From positions 1-64,000 of the forward strand of contig DAOOIT010000020.1 of the NCBI GenBank assembly GCA_035384565.1: 64,000 nucleotides of DNA, in the 5' to 3' direction. The notes under the pieces were generated by a model. It worked only from the letters and a program-made list of their open reading frames with translations, searched no databases and had not been told where the DNA came from. The stretch comes from Planctomycetota bacterium (GTDB taxonomy: Bacteria; Planctomycetota; PUPC01; DSUN01). Of the stretch, positions 9,001 through 16,757 are shown piece by piece. A program made the translations under genes and the position numbers. How positions within the stretch are numbered: position 1 is the first letter of the stretch; each line of letters opens with the position of its first letter.

Positions 9001-12000
9001 GTCGGGGCTGAGGGCGAAGTCGCCCACGGCCACCGACTTCCCGAAGGCGGCGCCGGCCGTCTGCACGGCCTCGGCGGGGTACGACGCGATGGCCTCGGCT
9101 CGGTCGCGGTACCACATCTTCCGCCCGTCGAAGTCCACGGCCATCAGCCCGGTGCGCCCGCCGATGAGAATCTGCCGCAGCGGGGCGTTGATGGCGAGGT
9201 CCACCTCGGTGTTGATGGCGCCTTCCTGATAGGTGTTGAAGCCGCCGTGGAAGTCGGGCCACTCGGTCGCCGCGAAGCGCCGGAGCACGCGGCCGTCGGC
9301 GCCGTCGAGCAGGAAGACGAAGAAGCCGCGGCCCGTCGCCGCCACCGCCCGCTTGCCGGCGTCGTACCAGCGGGCGACGTAGACGTTGTGCTCGGGCAGG
9401 AACTGCTTCCAGAGCAGCGTGCCCTCGCGGCTGAAGCAGAAGAGGTTGTGGCCGAAGCCCGTGGTGCCGATGAGCGCGCGGCCCGAGGCGGCGTCCACGT
9501 CCACCGCGCGCACCAGGTCCTCGCGGCTGATCATATCTCGGAAGGCGGATGGTTGGGTGGGCGGATGGGTGGATGAATGCAGGAGAGGCGCCGGCGGTGC
9601 TTCCTTCGGTTTCGGCTCTTTCGCCGCCGCCCCTCCATTCATCCATTCATCCAACCCTCTGTTCGCGAATGCACCAGTCCCTTGCGCCATGCCCTCCTCG
9701 TCGTTAGCCAGTATCGCAATAGTGTCGTGCTCGTTGGAGAAGCCGCGCCGCACCCAGGCCACGACGGCGCGGCCCGGGCCGGGGAAGCCGGCCGACACAG
9801 GCGTGTCGAGCACGTCGCGGCGCACGAGGGCCTCGATGAGCCGATTCTCGAAGCGCCTGCCCAGCAGAATGAGGGGGGCGTCCACGAACAGGCCGGGGTC
9901 CACGAGGTTGCCGCGCCACAGGCGGGCGCCGTCCAGCGTGGGCGCCTCGTCATTCCAATCGGCAGGCAGGCAGATCACCTCGGAAACACGCGCCACCCTT
10001 GCGGCGCGGCCGCTCGCGGCGAGGGCCTTGGCCAGGGCTTCGGCGTGGGGCCGCACCCAGGGCTGGTCATCGTCCACGGCGATCGTCACCGCCTCCTTGC
10101 CCGCGAGGAAGTCGCGCACCCGCTCGGCGTCGCCGATCCACACGGGGCGGGTGTCGAGCGTGGCGGAGGGCGCCTTGCCGGGCCTCACCTCGATGGCGGC
10201 CTCAGCGACGGCGCCGCTGATCAACTCACGCACCCGCAGCCGCCAGGCTCCTGCGGGGATGCTGGCCGGCAAGTGGATCGCGCTCCGGTGCTCCGGCGCC
10301 GCGGCGCGGTAGAGGGGGAAGTCGGCGGCAGGCAGGCGGCAACCGGCAGGAAGAGCGGAGGGAGGCGCGAGGGTGACCTCGATGGGAAATGCCGCATCAA
10401 TGGGCGCGCCCGACTTGTCCTGGACGGCCACCTGGTACTCCAGGTCGGAGCCGGCGACCACGGCAGCCGGCGCGGCAAGCGCCACACGGCCAATCTCGGC
10501 GGGGAGGAAGGCGTAGAGCTTCCCAGGATAGTACCGCAGGTCGGCCTGGAGCGACATCCAGTCGCCTTTCGGCGTCGGCTCGCTCTTCACCGCGACCGGC
10601 TTCATCTCGAGCACGTCGTAGCACGCGGGCGGGCGCTTCGGGAAGCGCAACGTCGGCGCATCAGGGGCCTGGTAGAGGGTCTTGTAGAGACCTGTGAACT
10701 TCGTGGGCGCGAAGTTGGGCACCACCAGGTACTCGGCCTGGCCGCAACGGAGCCAGTCGGGGCCGACGAGAAGGCTGTGCTCCGCTGCGGGCGGGATGCG
10801 TTTCGACAGGAACGCCCCGACCAGCCTGGTCATCTCCTCGGTCTGGTCGAAGACGGTCTCGAACTCGAAGTCAATGTTGCGCGGGAAGGCGCCGCCGAGC
10901 TTGTCATCGTATTCATCGAGGTCGGAATCCAGCCGCACGATGCCCTCGATGGGCAGCCGGCTCGAACGCTCGACGGCCACCGTCTTGCCCGCGTCCACGA
11001 GGCGCTTGAGCGCGGCGAGCAGGTCGGGCGGCGTCTCCCCCTCGAGGGTGAAGCCGGGCGCGAACACCACCTCATAATCCATCCCCCTCCCCTCGCGAAT
11101 CTGCCGGTCACAGAGGAAGTCGGCGGGGAATCCTGCCCGCACGCAGGCCACCCACAGCCCCTCGCACGTGCACGACAGGTTCTCGGGCTTGCGTGGGGCC
11201 AGATGGTCGGCTTGGCGCGAGTAGTAGATGGCCACCTTGCGGTAGCCCCTCTCCAGCCTGGTGAAGAGGTCGCCGTAGCGGGTGCACAGGGCGTCGGTGA
11301 GGTCGCGCACGACGTCGCGATTGTCAATGGCCTCGGGGTGCTCGTAGTCGTGCGGGATCGTGAAGAAGGCCAACCCGTCCACCTTCTGCGACAGGGCAAA
11401 GAAGGCCTGGCGCACGATGTGGTCGCCGAACAGCGGCGGCGCGCCGAACGTGTGAAGCTGCGTCCACACCGGCAGGCCATCACGCACGCGCATCACGTCG
11501 GCCTGCATCGGCGCGAAGACGGGGCGGTCGCCGTAGCCGCCATCCTTGTACATCACGCAGGCGGCGAGGTCGAGGTCGGCGAAGACGTCGTCGGAGGTGC
11601 CGTTGGGCGCCAGGTTGCCGCCATTGCCGCCCCAGAAGCGCTGGAGGGTGAGGTTCCGCGCGGCGGGGAGGACGGACTTGGCCGCGCGCGACATGCGGGC
11701 CGAGAAGTCGCGCCAATAGGCGTCCATGTGCTCGGCCCAGGCTCGGTAGGCCGCGAGGTCCTCCGGCTTGCGCTGGCTGGGTGGGCGCCCGACGAAGCGG
11801 TCGAGGGCCTTCACGGCGTCGGCGCTGGTCGCGCCCCTGTGCTTCTCGCGGAAGGCCACCTCTTGGGCTTTGAGGAAGATCTGCGACATGGCCGTGCCCG
11901 TGTCGGCGGTGTCGTAGAACTCGTCGTACAGGCACAGGCCCTTGAGCGCGGGGCTGTGCCGCACGGAGGCCGCTTCGAGGCTGATGTAGCGCTCGCACGC

Positions 12001-14052
12001 GTCGAACGTCTTCGGCTCGCGCGGGAGCATGGTGTCGTTGTAAGTGAACACGTTCTCGTAGAAGGCCAGGTTGTGGCGCACGCAGGCGTTGAGGAAGCGG
12101 TCGCGGCCGCTGGGCTGGCCGTAGCTCTCGGCGGGGCCCAGCTCGGGCCGCTCGCGCACCAGTTGCTCCAGGTCGCCGTCGCGGCGGAACACGCGGCTGA
12201 TGTCGTAGGTCATGCCAACGAAGGCGTTGTAGCCCATCGCGGCGATCTCACGGGCGAGGTCCTCGGCGCCCTCCCCGGTTCGCAGCACGCGCTGATACTG
12301 GTCGCCCATGACGTTGTACTTGCCATAGAGCACGTTGGCGAAATGCGTTCGGGGCGTGGGGTCCACCATCTCGATGGAGAGCGGGCGGGTGGCGTGCCCG
12401 CCGACGCGTGCCTCGACCCGGTAGCGGCCTGGGGCGAGGGCGCGGCTGGCCGAGGCGTCCATCCGTAGGATGAAGGTCTCGCGCTTCTCGATCGCCTTCG
12501 CCGTCTTCTCGCGTAGCAGCGGAGAGCGTGCGCCGGCCGAGTCCACAAGGTCGGCCTCGATGGGCGCGCCGGCGGCGAGCGGCCGGCCGAGCGCGAGGAC
12601 GCTGAGGCCGATCCAGAATGCCTCGCCGCGGAAGAATGCGTCGCGGCCCCGCTGGGTGAACAAGCCGATGCCCACGGGGCGTTCTCGCGCGACGGAGACC
12701 CACTGCTCGCTGAACAGCGGCGGCGCGCCGTCGGGCCGCACGCCCAGGCGCAGGCGGTAAACGCCGTCGGGCGTCTCCCCGATGGCCACCTTCACGGCAC
12801 CGTCCTCACCTGCTTCCACCTTCAGGTCGGCCCATGGGCCGCCGTCGTACGGCTGCATCCGGGCGAAAGCCGGCGAACTGAGCCGCTCACCTGCGCTCGC
12901 GGCTCGCACGCGGGCCTGGAGGCTGCCGCCGGGGCGCAGGTGCCGGGTGGCGGACTCGACCACGACCACGCGCGGCACGCCGGTCGCCTTGTCGGGCACA
13001 TCCAGTCGCAAGCTCTTCAGCGGCAGGGTGCGCAGGTCGCCGTCCACGTCGAGCGTCGGCCCCTCTTCGGAAATCCGGATGTGGTACGGTTGCTGCCTGG
13101 GATACCAGTTGGTGAGGAACCTCCGTCCCGCATCGTGGCTGCCCCACACGAACTGCTCGACGCCCGGCACGACCAGTCTTGCCCCAACGGGGCCCTCGAC
13201 GGGGAAGCCGTAGAGCGGGACCTCGATGACGCCCTTCGCGACCCGCAATCCCTCGACGCTTTGGCCGCCGCCCGCGCCGGGGGATATGCCGTCCGCGCTC
13301 AGGTGAAACGTGAGACCCAAGGGGTGCGCGACGTAGCCCTTGCCCACCTGGTTGGCCGGCAGCCAGATGGTGAGCGGGGCGAACTTGTCGAATACAGGCA
13401 GTAGTTCGCGGGCTTTCGCGGTGCTGCCCCCTGTCCTTCCCTTCTCACTCTCGCCTTCAGTCTCGCTCTTCGCGTGGTCGGCCGCTTCGCGAAGCGTGAG
13501 GTCGGGCAGCGGCGTCACGCGCATCGCCATCGGCAGATCGCCCTCGTCAGGGTTCGCGCGGAAGGCTCGAATGGTAACCGGATAGCATCGGATGCGCACG
13601 ACCTGCCCCTCGACGGCCAGATCGGGGTCGGCCGAGGCCACCGCGCCCTCTTTGTCTACCGTGAACACGTGATCGCCCGGCCAGATCGTGTGGTTCCCGG
13701 GTTTCAGGGCCGCTTTGGCCACAGGCACGCGGCCGATGTACTTCTTCTCGTGATAGCGCTCGAAGACCGGTTCCCCGTCGAGAAGCACGTTCCGCGCCCA
13801 GCACCCGAGGTCGAGGCCGACCTTCACGGCCTCCATGCCGCGCTCGGTGGGCACGATCTCGGTGATGGGCCGTTGGCGCTCCAGTTTGTCCACGGTCACG
13901 CCGGGCTGATCGTAGGGGACCAGGCGCAGCTCGACCTCCACCGCGCCGCCGAGGGCGGCGACGGCCATGGCCCATGACACAACGGCCAATGACCAACAGG
14001 CAAGTCGGCCGCGGCATCCCTCGTTGGTCCTTGGGCATCGGGCTCTGGCCAT
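6067..14052 (-). CDS. Giant secreted protein: glycosidase-like core plus two PQQ-type beta-propeller regions
   Basis: A 2661-residue exported protein. ATG 14052 is chosen because it lies 11 bases after the DUF4159 stop, has GAGG upstream and is followed by a signal peptide (SLAVVSWAMAVAALGG); sequence further upstream is the neighbouring gene read in another frame. A barrel-like region at about 565-910 (FANVLYGKYNVMGDQYQR, HDYEHPEAIDNRDVV) is followed at about 940-1050 by a GH42-trimerisation-like segment (YEVVFAPGFTLEGE). Residues about 1510-1885 form one PQQ-like propeller region, about 1945-2180 look like a sugar-binding sandwich, and about 2350-2650 are clear PQQ-like blades (VYFGSDDGRLYKLDVDSG, VFFASWDGSLYAVDAD, VYIGDEEGRMLGFDAASG). 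It probably acts at the cell surface on glycans, but catalytic residues were not identified. Repeat-derived linkers occur at 7003, 8018, 9547-9660 and 10321. Very large even for this group; no frameshift seen. Confidence 0.65.
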   Translation of the reverse strand: MARARCPRTNEGCRGRLACWSLAVVSWAMAVAALGGAVEVELRLVPYDQPGVTVDKLERQRPITEIVPTERGMEAVKVGLDLGCWARNVLLDGEPVFERYHEKKYIGRVPVAKAALKPGNHTIWPGDHVFTVDKEGAVASADPDLAVEGQVVRIRCYPVTIRAFRANPDEGDLPMAMRVTPLPDLTLREAADHAKSETEGESEKGRTGGSTAKARELLPVFDKFAPLTIWLPANQVGKGYVAHPLGLTFHLSADGISPGAGGGQSVEGLRVAKGVIEVPLYGFPVEGPVGARLVVPGVEQFVWGSHDAGRRFLTNWYPRQQPYHIRISEEGPTLDVDGDLRTLPLKSLRLDVPDKATGVPRVVVVESATRHLRPGGSLQARVRAASAGERLSSPAFARMQPYDGGPWADLKVEAGEDGAVKVAIGETPDGVYRLRLGVRPDGAPPLFSEQWVSVARERPVGIGLFTQRGRDAFFRGEAFWIGLSVLALGRPLAAGAPIEADLVDSAGARSPLLREKTAKAIEKRETFILRMDASASRALAPGRYRVEARVGGHATRPLSIEMVDPTPRTHFANVLYGKYNVMGDQYQRVLRTGEGAEDLAREIAAMGYNAFVGMTYDISRVFRRDGDLEQLVRERPELGPAESYGQPSGRDRFLNACVRHNLAFYENVFTYNDTMLPREPKTFDACERYISLEAASVRHSPALKGLCLYDEFYDTADTGTAMSQIFLKAQEVAFREKHRGATSADAVKALDRFVGRPPSQRKPEDLAAYRAWAEHMDAYWRDFSARMSRAAKSVLPAARNLTLQRFWGGNGGNLAPNGTSDDVFADLDLAACVMYKDGGYGDRPVFAPMQADVMRVRDGLPVWTQLHTFGAPPLFGDHIVRQAFFALSQKVDGLAFFTIPHDYEHPEAIDNRDVVRDLTDALCTRYGDLFTRLERGYRKVAIYYSRQADHLAPRKPENLSCTCEGLWVACVRAGFPADFLCDRQIREGRGMDYEVVFAPGFTLEGETPPDLLAALKRLVDAGKTVAVERSSRLPIEGIVRLDSDLDEYDDKLGGAFPRNIDFEFETVFDQTEEMTRLVGAFLSKRIPPAAEHSLLVGPDWLRCGQAEYLVVPNFAPTKFTGLYKTLYQAPDAPTLRFPKRPPACYDVLEMKPVAVKSEPTPKGDWMSLQADLRYYPGKLYAFLPAEIGRVALAAPAAVVAGSDLEYQVAVQDKSGAPIDAAFPIEVTLAPPSALPAGCRLPAADFPLYRAAAPEHRSAIHLPASIPAGAWRLRVRELISGAVAEAAIEVRPGKAPSATLDTRPVWIGDAERVRDFLAGKEAVTIAVDDDQPWVRPHAEALAKALAASGRAARVARVSEVICLPADWNDEAPTLDGARLWRGNLVDPGLFVDAPLILLGRRFENRLIEALVRRDVLDTPVSAGFPGPGRAVVAWVRRGFSNEHDTIAILANDEEGMAQGTGAFANRGLDEWMNGGAAAKEPKPKEAPPAPLLHSSTHPPTQPSAFRDMISREDLVRAVDVDAASGRALIGTTGFGHNLFCFSREGTLLWKQFLPEHNVYVARWYDAGKRAVAATGRGFFVFLLDGADGRVLRRFAATEWPDFHGGFNTYQEGAINTEVDLAINAPLRQILIGGRTGLMAVDFDGRKMWYRDRAEAIASYPAEAVQTAGAAFGKSVAVGDFALSPDGTRLAHGEYRVCGSTQLAPDKIAPVWQYVPMILDARTGRALAENTEDPGNETRAAGWHLTWPAHSETPWMHTQGVAAPLHADGTRGALVPFEGRWLKDGAQLATAPTLAQRLAPDGKSRWAVEADRIFVPGLDSVSGDETRLYRCDRDGLVQCMDLATGRTLWQHKLPFAATLCATADGLVAGAQNGTVVRLDTHGKALWQTRLRDHHEVPGGDYPGYVRAALERDPDGTAELFPVGDDRPGDYDGILRMGLEQLANGGFESPEGWRATQGETRLAAPARSGGKALHLAPGQLVTQPLQRKVVPSATYLLEFFYRAEPPAASRTCGRLVAGALLKGAKETLTASKFAGRPGEWAFGRLAVKTMADTQSIEVGFEAEGGAVAVDDASFRTVRFPSANLLANAELHAVEPTFVRDIRVQYSRIPPSLEEKLRSRNRVVVLKQGLVTTATRFTQEQAFLHNGRLDDLGPIWFYQPDDAGFSVVLTRPAWVSHLVLYLNNATPDNVYRTISVLANNMEKRIPEAVSLVRGNRRRFVVVHFPKLLHTDSLKVLPGLHGSRKECLTEIEVYGPPGGPEMAGAGKRFADDAEATPMLLAAPSHVPAKPPADLVGELAELGRVRIGAPAYNVGGTVAGGAFAYGEAGGSLRSVQLKESDATKGGNPKPETRSPKWKVEAGPTWGLGTITPTTTPARYAGRLLVGTADGKMHAVADSGMRLWSYQTSGRVYSAPTPDGDEVYFGSDDGRLYKLDVDSGILLWEFATGGKVRSAPALGGIAAGGASLPRVFFASWDGSLYAVDADKGTLTWKAPLAPFTRSSPAVRDGRVYIGDEEGRMLGFDAASGKALWAGELGGTISTCPLVCDDGVLFASDQGDAALVTHDGAVRWKRPLGARLAGQPLATQTQAIVPTERGVLVLRRADGQPDPRLVLPESPGKVLSAVPCGDRLFLIAAQAEVDFRSPPRTYVTYEGAAIVWGPKPKVEAK
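7003..7034. repeat. In-frame CGGGTTT-type tandem repeat
   Basis: Units of ttcggac / ttcgggt / ttcgggt / ttcggat encode NPKPETRSPKW in a linker between propeller parts of the giant protein. A shorter relative lies at the gene's 3' end (about 6079-6095). Confidence 0.6.
8018..8051. repeat. In-frame AACCTCCCGCAG hairpin
   Basis: Perfect 12-bp inverted repeat (8018-8029 and 8040-8051) with a 10-base loop, in frame in the 2661-residue gene. It matches the hairpins at 1553 and 63125 in the outer AACCTCCCGC, but the inner arm reads AG paired with CT instead of GGG paired with CCC. Confidence 0.8.
9547..9660. repeat. Paired GGATGGGTGGATGAATG-type repeats
   Basis: Two short tandem stretches flank a Lys/Pro/Ala-rich linker of the giant protein: ggatggttgggtgggcgga and following bases near 9547-9579, and the opposite-strand form ccattcatccattcatcc at 9636-9660. 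They encode SSTHPPTQP and DEWMNGG. Confidence 0.5.
10321..10351. repeat. CGGCAGGCAGGCGGCAACCGG repeat, in frame (21-base core)
   Basis: Degenerate version of the CGGCAATCGGCAGT family seen at 6036, here encoding LPAGCRLPAADFPL in the middle of the 2661-residue protein. Confidence 0.45.
13958..14004. repeat. CCAATGACC-type repeat in a signal peptide
   Basis: Units ggcccatgacac and ggccaatgaccaac encode the hydrophobic SLAVVSWAMAVA part of the signal peptide of the 2661-residue protein. Same family as 1021-1048. Confidence 0.5.
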
Positions 14053-14063
14053 TCGAATCGGCC

Positions 14064-14855
14064 TCAATGCGTCAGGGCGAAGAGAATCCAGTTGGTCACC
14101 TGCTGGTAGATCATCTCGCGGTACCGGTTGTCGCCACCGTGGCCAATGCCCTCGCCGATGGGGTTCGAGGCGGTGGGCGGCGTGGAGATCTCCCACGCGC
14201 AGCCGTCGTCGTTCGGGCTGAAGAAGACGGCGGGCCGGTCGTCGAGAAGGAAGTAGAGCCAGGGCCTCGTGAACGCCTCGCCGGGCCAGGGCGTGGGGTA
14301 GATCATCTTGAACGCGTCGGCCACGCGCGGGTCGGTCTTAAGCAGCCAGATCGGCTCGGCGCCGGGAATGAGCTTCGAGACCTCGGGCCGCACGCTGTCG
14401 GCGAACGGGCTGCCGCGCAGGTAGCAGTCGTCGAGGTACAGCGTACCGCCGCGCTCGAGCCAGCGCTTGAGGTTCGCGGTCTCCTTTTCGTTCAGGCTCC
14501 AGCGAGTGTGCGCCGTGAGGTAGACAAGGGTGTATTCGAAGAGCTCGTCGCTGGCCAGGTCGAGGCCCTCGTTGTCGGTGTAGACGGGCAGGTCGGTGCG
14601 CTGATTCACCTGGTAGAGCAGGTAGGGAATGGCCGTAGGGTCGGCATCCCAGTCCACGCCAGGCATGGCCGGCTTGATGCGGCGGAGGGCGATCCTGTTG
14701 CGGCGCTCCTTGGCCTCCGCGGCTGAGCGTTGGCGCGCCTCCCTGGCCGAAAGCTCGGTGCGGTTCATCTCGCCGGCCCGTTCGGCCCAGGTGCTGCCGC
14801 GCGAACGGGCATCCAGGAGGAGGACAACGAGGACGGGCAGAAGCAGAGCTCTCAT
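14064..14855 (-). CDS. DUF4159-like exported protein of the MoxR cluster
   Basis: A 263-residue protein with an N-terminal signal peptide (LLLPVLVVLLLDA) and a DUF4159-like body from about residue 60. The body contains YTLVYLTAHTRWSLNEKE and a GGTLYLDDCYLRGSPFAD segment, the usual glutamine-amidotransferase-like DUF4159 pattern in which a conserved DD follows a glycine-rich turn. The gene follows the membrane-protein gene by three bases and precedes the giant propeller gene by 11 bases. DUF4159 proteins regularly close MoxR/DUF58/BatA/VWA clusters in planctomycetes, but their biochemical role is unknown. Family call is good. Confidence 0.7.
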   Translation of the reverse strand: MRALLLPVLVVLLLDARSRGSTWAERAGEMNRTELSAREARQRSAAEAKERRNRIALRRIKPAMPGVDWDADPTAIPYLLYQVNQRTDLPVYTDNEGLDLASDELFEYTLVYLTAHTRWSLNEKETANLKRWLERGGTLYLDDCYLRGSPFADSVRPEVSKLIPGAEPIWLLKTDPRVADAFKMIYPTPWPGEAFTRPWLYFLLDDRPAVFFSPNDDGCAWEISTPPTASNPIGEGIGHGGDNRYREMIYQQVTNWILFALTH

Positions 14856-14858
14856 TGG

Positions 14859-16757
14859 TCACTCAACCCCGGAGAGAAGGCGGAAGTAATCCCCCACCGC
14901 GTCCTCGGCCCCGCTGGGCCAGGTCTCGTCGGCCACGCGCGACTTGAGGTCGTGCCGGGCGACCTCCTGCCGCGCCTCGGTGCGGACGGTGCGGACGGGC
15001 TCGACCAGGAGATCGGTCTCACGCTTGATCTTCACGAGTCCGCCGAGCAGGCCCTGGGCGTCGAAGCCGAAACGCTTCTCAGTGAACGCGGCCAGGTCGG
15101 GCCGGACGATGACGATCTCGACGGGCTGCGCGCGGCCCAGGCGTGGCCCGGTCTCTGTGTTGTTGTCGCGCGCCAACACGTTCAGGGTGATTCGGTCACC
15201 TGCCTCCAGCGGCGGGCTGAGGCCCTTGAACAGGTCGGCGAACCGGCCCCGCACGCGGTCGCGCGGCGGGTCGAAGCGCTGCGACTGCGAGCCCTGCCGC
15301 ACCGGCCGCCCGAGCAGCGGATCCACACCCTCGACCTTGAGGTCCAAGGTCACCTCGGCCACGCCGAAGTCATCGTCGGCCGTCCACCCCAGGGCGAAGG
15401 CGGCCGCCTCTTCGGCCATCATCGTGAGCTTGCGGTTGCGCAGCAGCACCTGCACGGTCGGCGCCTCGTCGGCCTGGGTGGCCACCTCGAACGAGAGCGG
15501 CCGCTCCATCTCGAAGCCAGGGCCGCAGACCCCCGTGAGGTGCAGGCTCGCGCGCTCGGGGCGCGCCAGGGTAAACGAGAAGTGCCCGAACCGGCCGCTG
15601 ACGGCCACCGGCTGGCGCGACCCATCGAGCCACTCGACCCAGCAGTGATCAGGGTGCAGGTCGGTGGTGGACGCGAAGCTCACCAGCACGTCGGTGCCCA
15701 CCAGCCCCTGAAGGCGCGCCACATAGCCCACGAGCGTGCGCGGCGCTTGCCCCGTGTAGGCGGGATAGGCCAGTTCGTAGTGGATGGCGCTCACCGCCGG
15801 CAGGTCCCCCACGGTCACCGTGTGCTGGGCACTCCGTCGGCCGGCGCACTCGAACTCGTAGGTGAAAGACTCTTCCGCCCTGGCCACCTCGAAGGACGCG
15901 CTGCCCTGGGCCAGCGCGAGCACGCTGGCGATCGGCTTGGGCAGGGCCTTGTCTCTGCCCAGCTCCTGCCGCACGAGGGTCACCTGGCGCCGCCGTGCAC
16001 CACGGGCCTCGACGCGGAGCGTCACGGGCCGGCCGCGCACCACCGCCACGTCGCCCGGATGCACAACGAGAGTCACAGGGAACAGGGAATCGAGGACGAC
16101 GGCCCAGGCATCTCCCAACCGCTCGACACGTGCCCGCACCGCGTCCCGGGCGAACACAAGGCACAGTACACAGAGGAGAGCGGTCGAGGCCGCGACGCGT
16201 AGGAGGCGTCTGGGGCGGCGCAGGTCGAGCAGGCGGCAAAGGTCCATCTCGGCGAGCCGCCGCACCGTGCGCTCGAGAAGCGCGTGGACGAGACCCGCCG
16301 AATAGCCCAGCGGCCCCTTGGCCTCGGCCACCTCGCGCCCGAGCTGGAGCGAGCCGATGAGCTGGTTGTCGAGTTGGCCGTGGAGCGCTTCGATCAGCCG
16401 CGCCTCTCTCTCGACCTGGATTCGCCGCAGCATCGCCGGCACGAGGCGCAACGTCACGGCCCCCAGCGCGGCCAGCACCGCCAGCACGAACAGGGCCAGG
16501 AGCGGCCACGCGGGCAGCCGCACAGCCCAGTCGAGCGCGAACCACGCCAGCAGCGATCCAGGCCCCAGGATCACGACCCAGGCAAGGCCCTCGGCCATGG
16601 CCCAGCGCTTGCGCGACAGGCCGAAGCCGCGGACAGCGGCCACGACCGAGCTCAGGGGATTGCGGATTGCGGACTGCGGGTCGTGGGAACCCATGGAAGC
16701 ATGACCCCGTCCCTTCGCGTCCTGGTCCGCAATCGGCGTCCCGCGCTCCAGGTTCAT
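14859..16757 (-). CDS. Membrane protein of the MoxR/BatA cluster, DUF4175-like
   Basis: A 632-residue protein. ATG 16757 overlaps the upstream stop as ATGA and has GAGGAGGGGG just upstream, so it is preferred to 16787. Two N-terminal membrane segments (about 58-76 and 84-106) and a third (about 186-203) are followed by a long beta-rich periplasmic part and a charged C-terminus. This layout resembles the DUF4175-like membrane proteins that accompany BatA/VWA genes. It probably belongs to a membrane-bound complex assembled with the MoxR ATPase; this is inference from context. Residues 24-34 (SHDPQSAIRNP) come from an inserted tandem repeat. No enzymatic motif was recognised. Confidence 0.55.
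   Translation of the reverse strand: MNLERGTPIADQDAKGRGHASMGSHDPQSAIRNPLSSVVAAVRGFGLSRKRWAMAEGLAWVVILGPGSLLAWFALDWAVRLPAWPLLALFVLAVLAALGAVTLRLVPAMLRRIQVEREARLIEALHGQLDNQLIGSLQLGREVAEAKGPLGYSAGLVHALLERTVRRLAEMDLCRLLDLRRPRRLLRVAASTALLCVLCLVFARDAVRARVERLGDAWAVVLDSLFPVTLVVHPGDVAVVRGRPVTLRVEARGARRRQVTLVRQELGRDKALPKPIASVLALAQGSASFEVARAEESFTYEFECAGRRSAQHTVTVGDLPAVSAIHYELAYPAYTGQAPRTLVGYVARLQGLVGTDVLVSFASTTDLHPDHCWVEWLDGSRQPVAVSGRFGHFSFTLARPERASLHLTGVCGPGFEMERPLSFEVATQADEAPTVQVLLRNRKLTMMAEEAAAFALGWTADDDFGVAEVTLDLKVEGVDPLLGRPVRQGSQSQRFDPPRDRVRGRFADLFKGLSPPLEAGDRITLNVLARDNNTETGPRLGRAQPVEIVIVRPDLAAFTEKRFGFDAQGLLGGLVKIKRETDLLVEPVRTVRTEARQEVARHDLKSRVADETWPSGAEDAVGDYFRLLSGVE
16655..16683. repeat. GGATTGCGGATTGCGGACTGC tandem repeat, in frame
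   Basis: Three 7-8 base units in the N-terminal cytoplasmic tail of the DUF4175-like protein, encoding DPQSAIRNP. It is the clearest member of the GATTGCG family. Confidence 0.7.

Noticed and set aside
14053..14196. Extension of the giant propeller gene to 14196
   Set aside because: The 48 extra residues are DUF4159 coding sequence out of frame, and the signal peptide begins at 14052.
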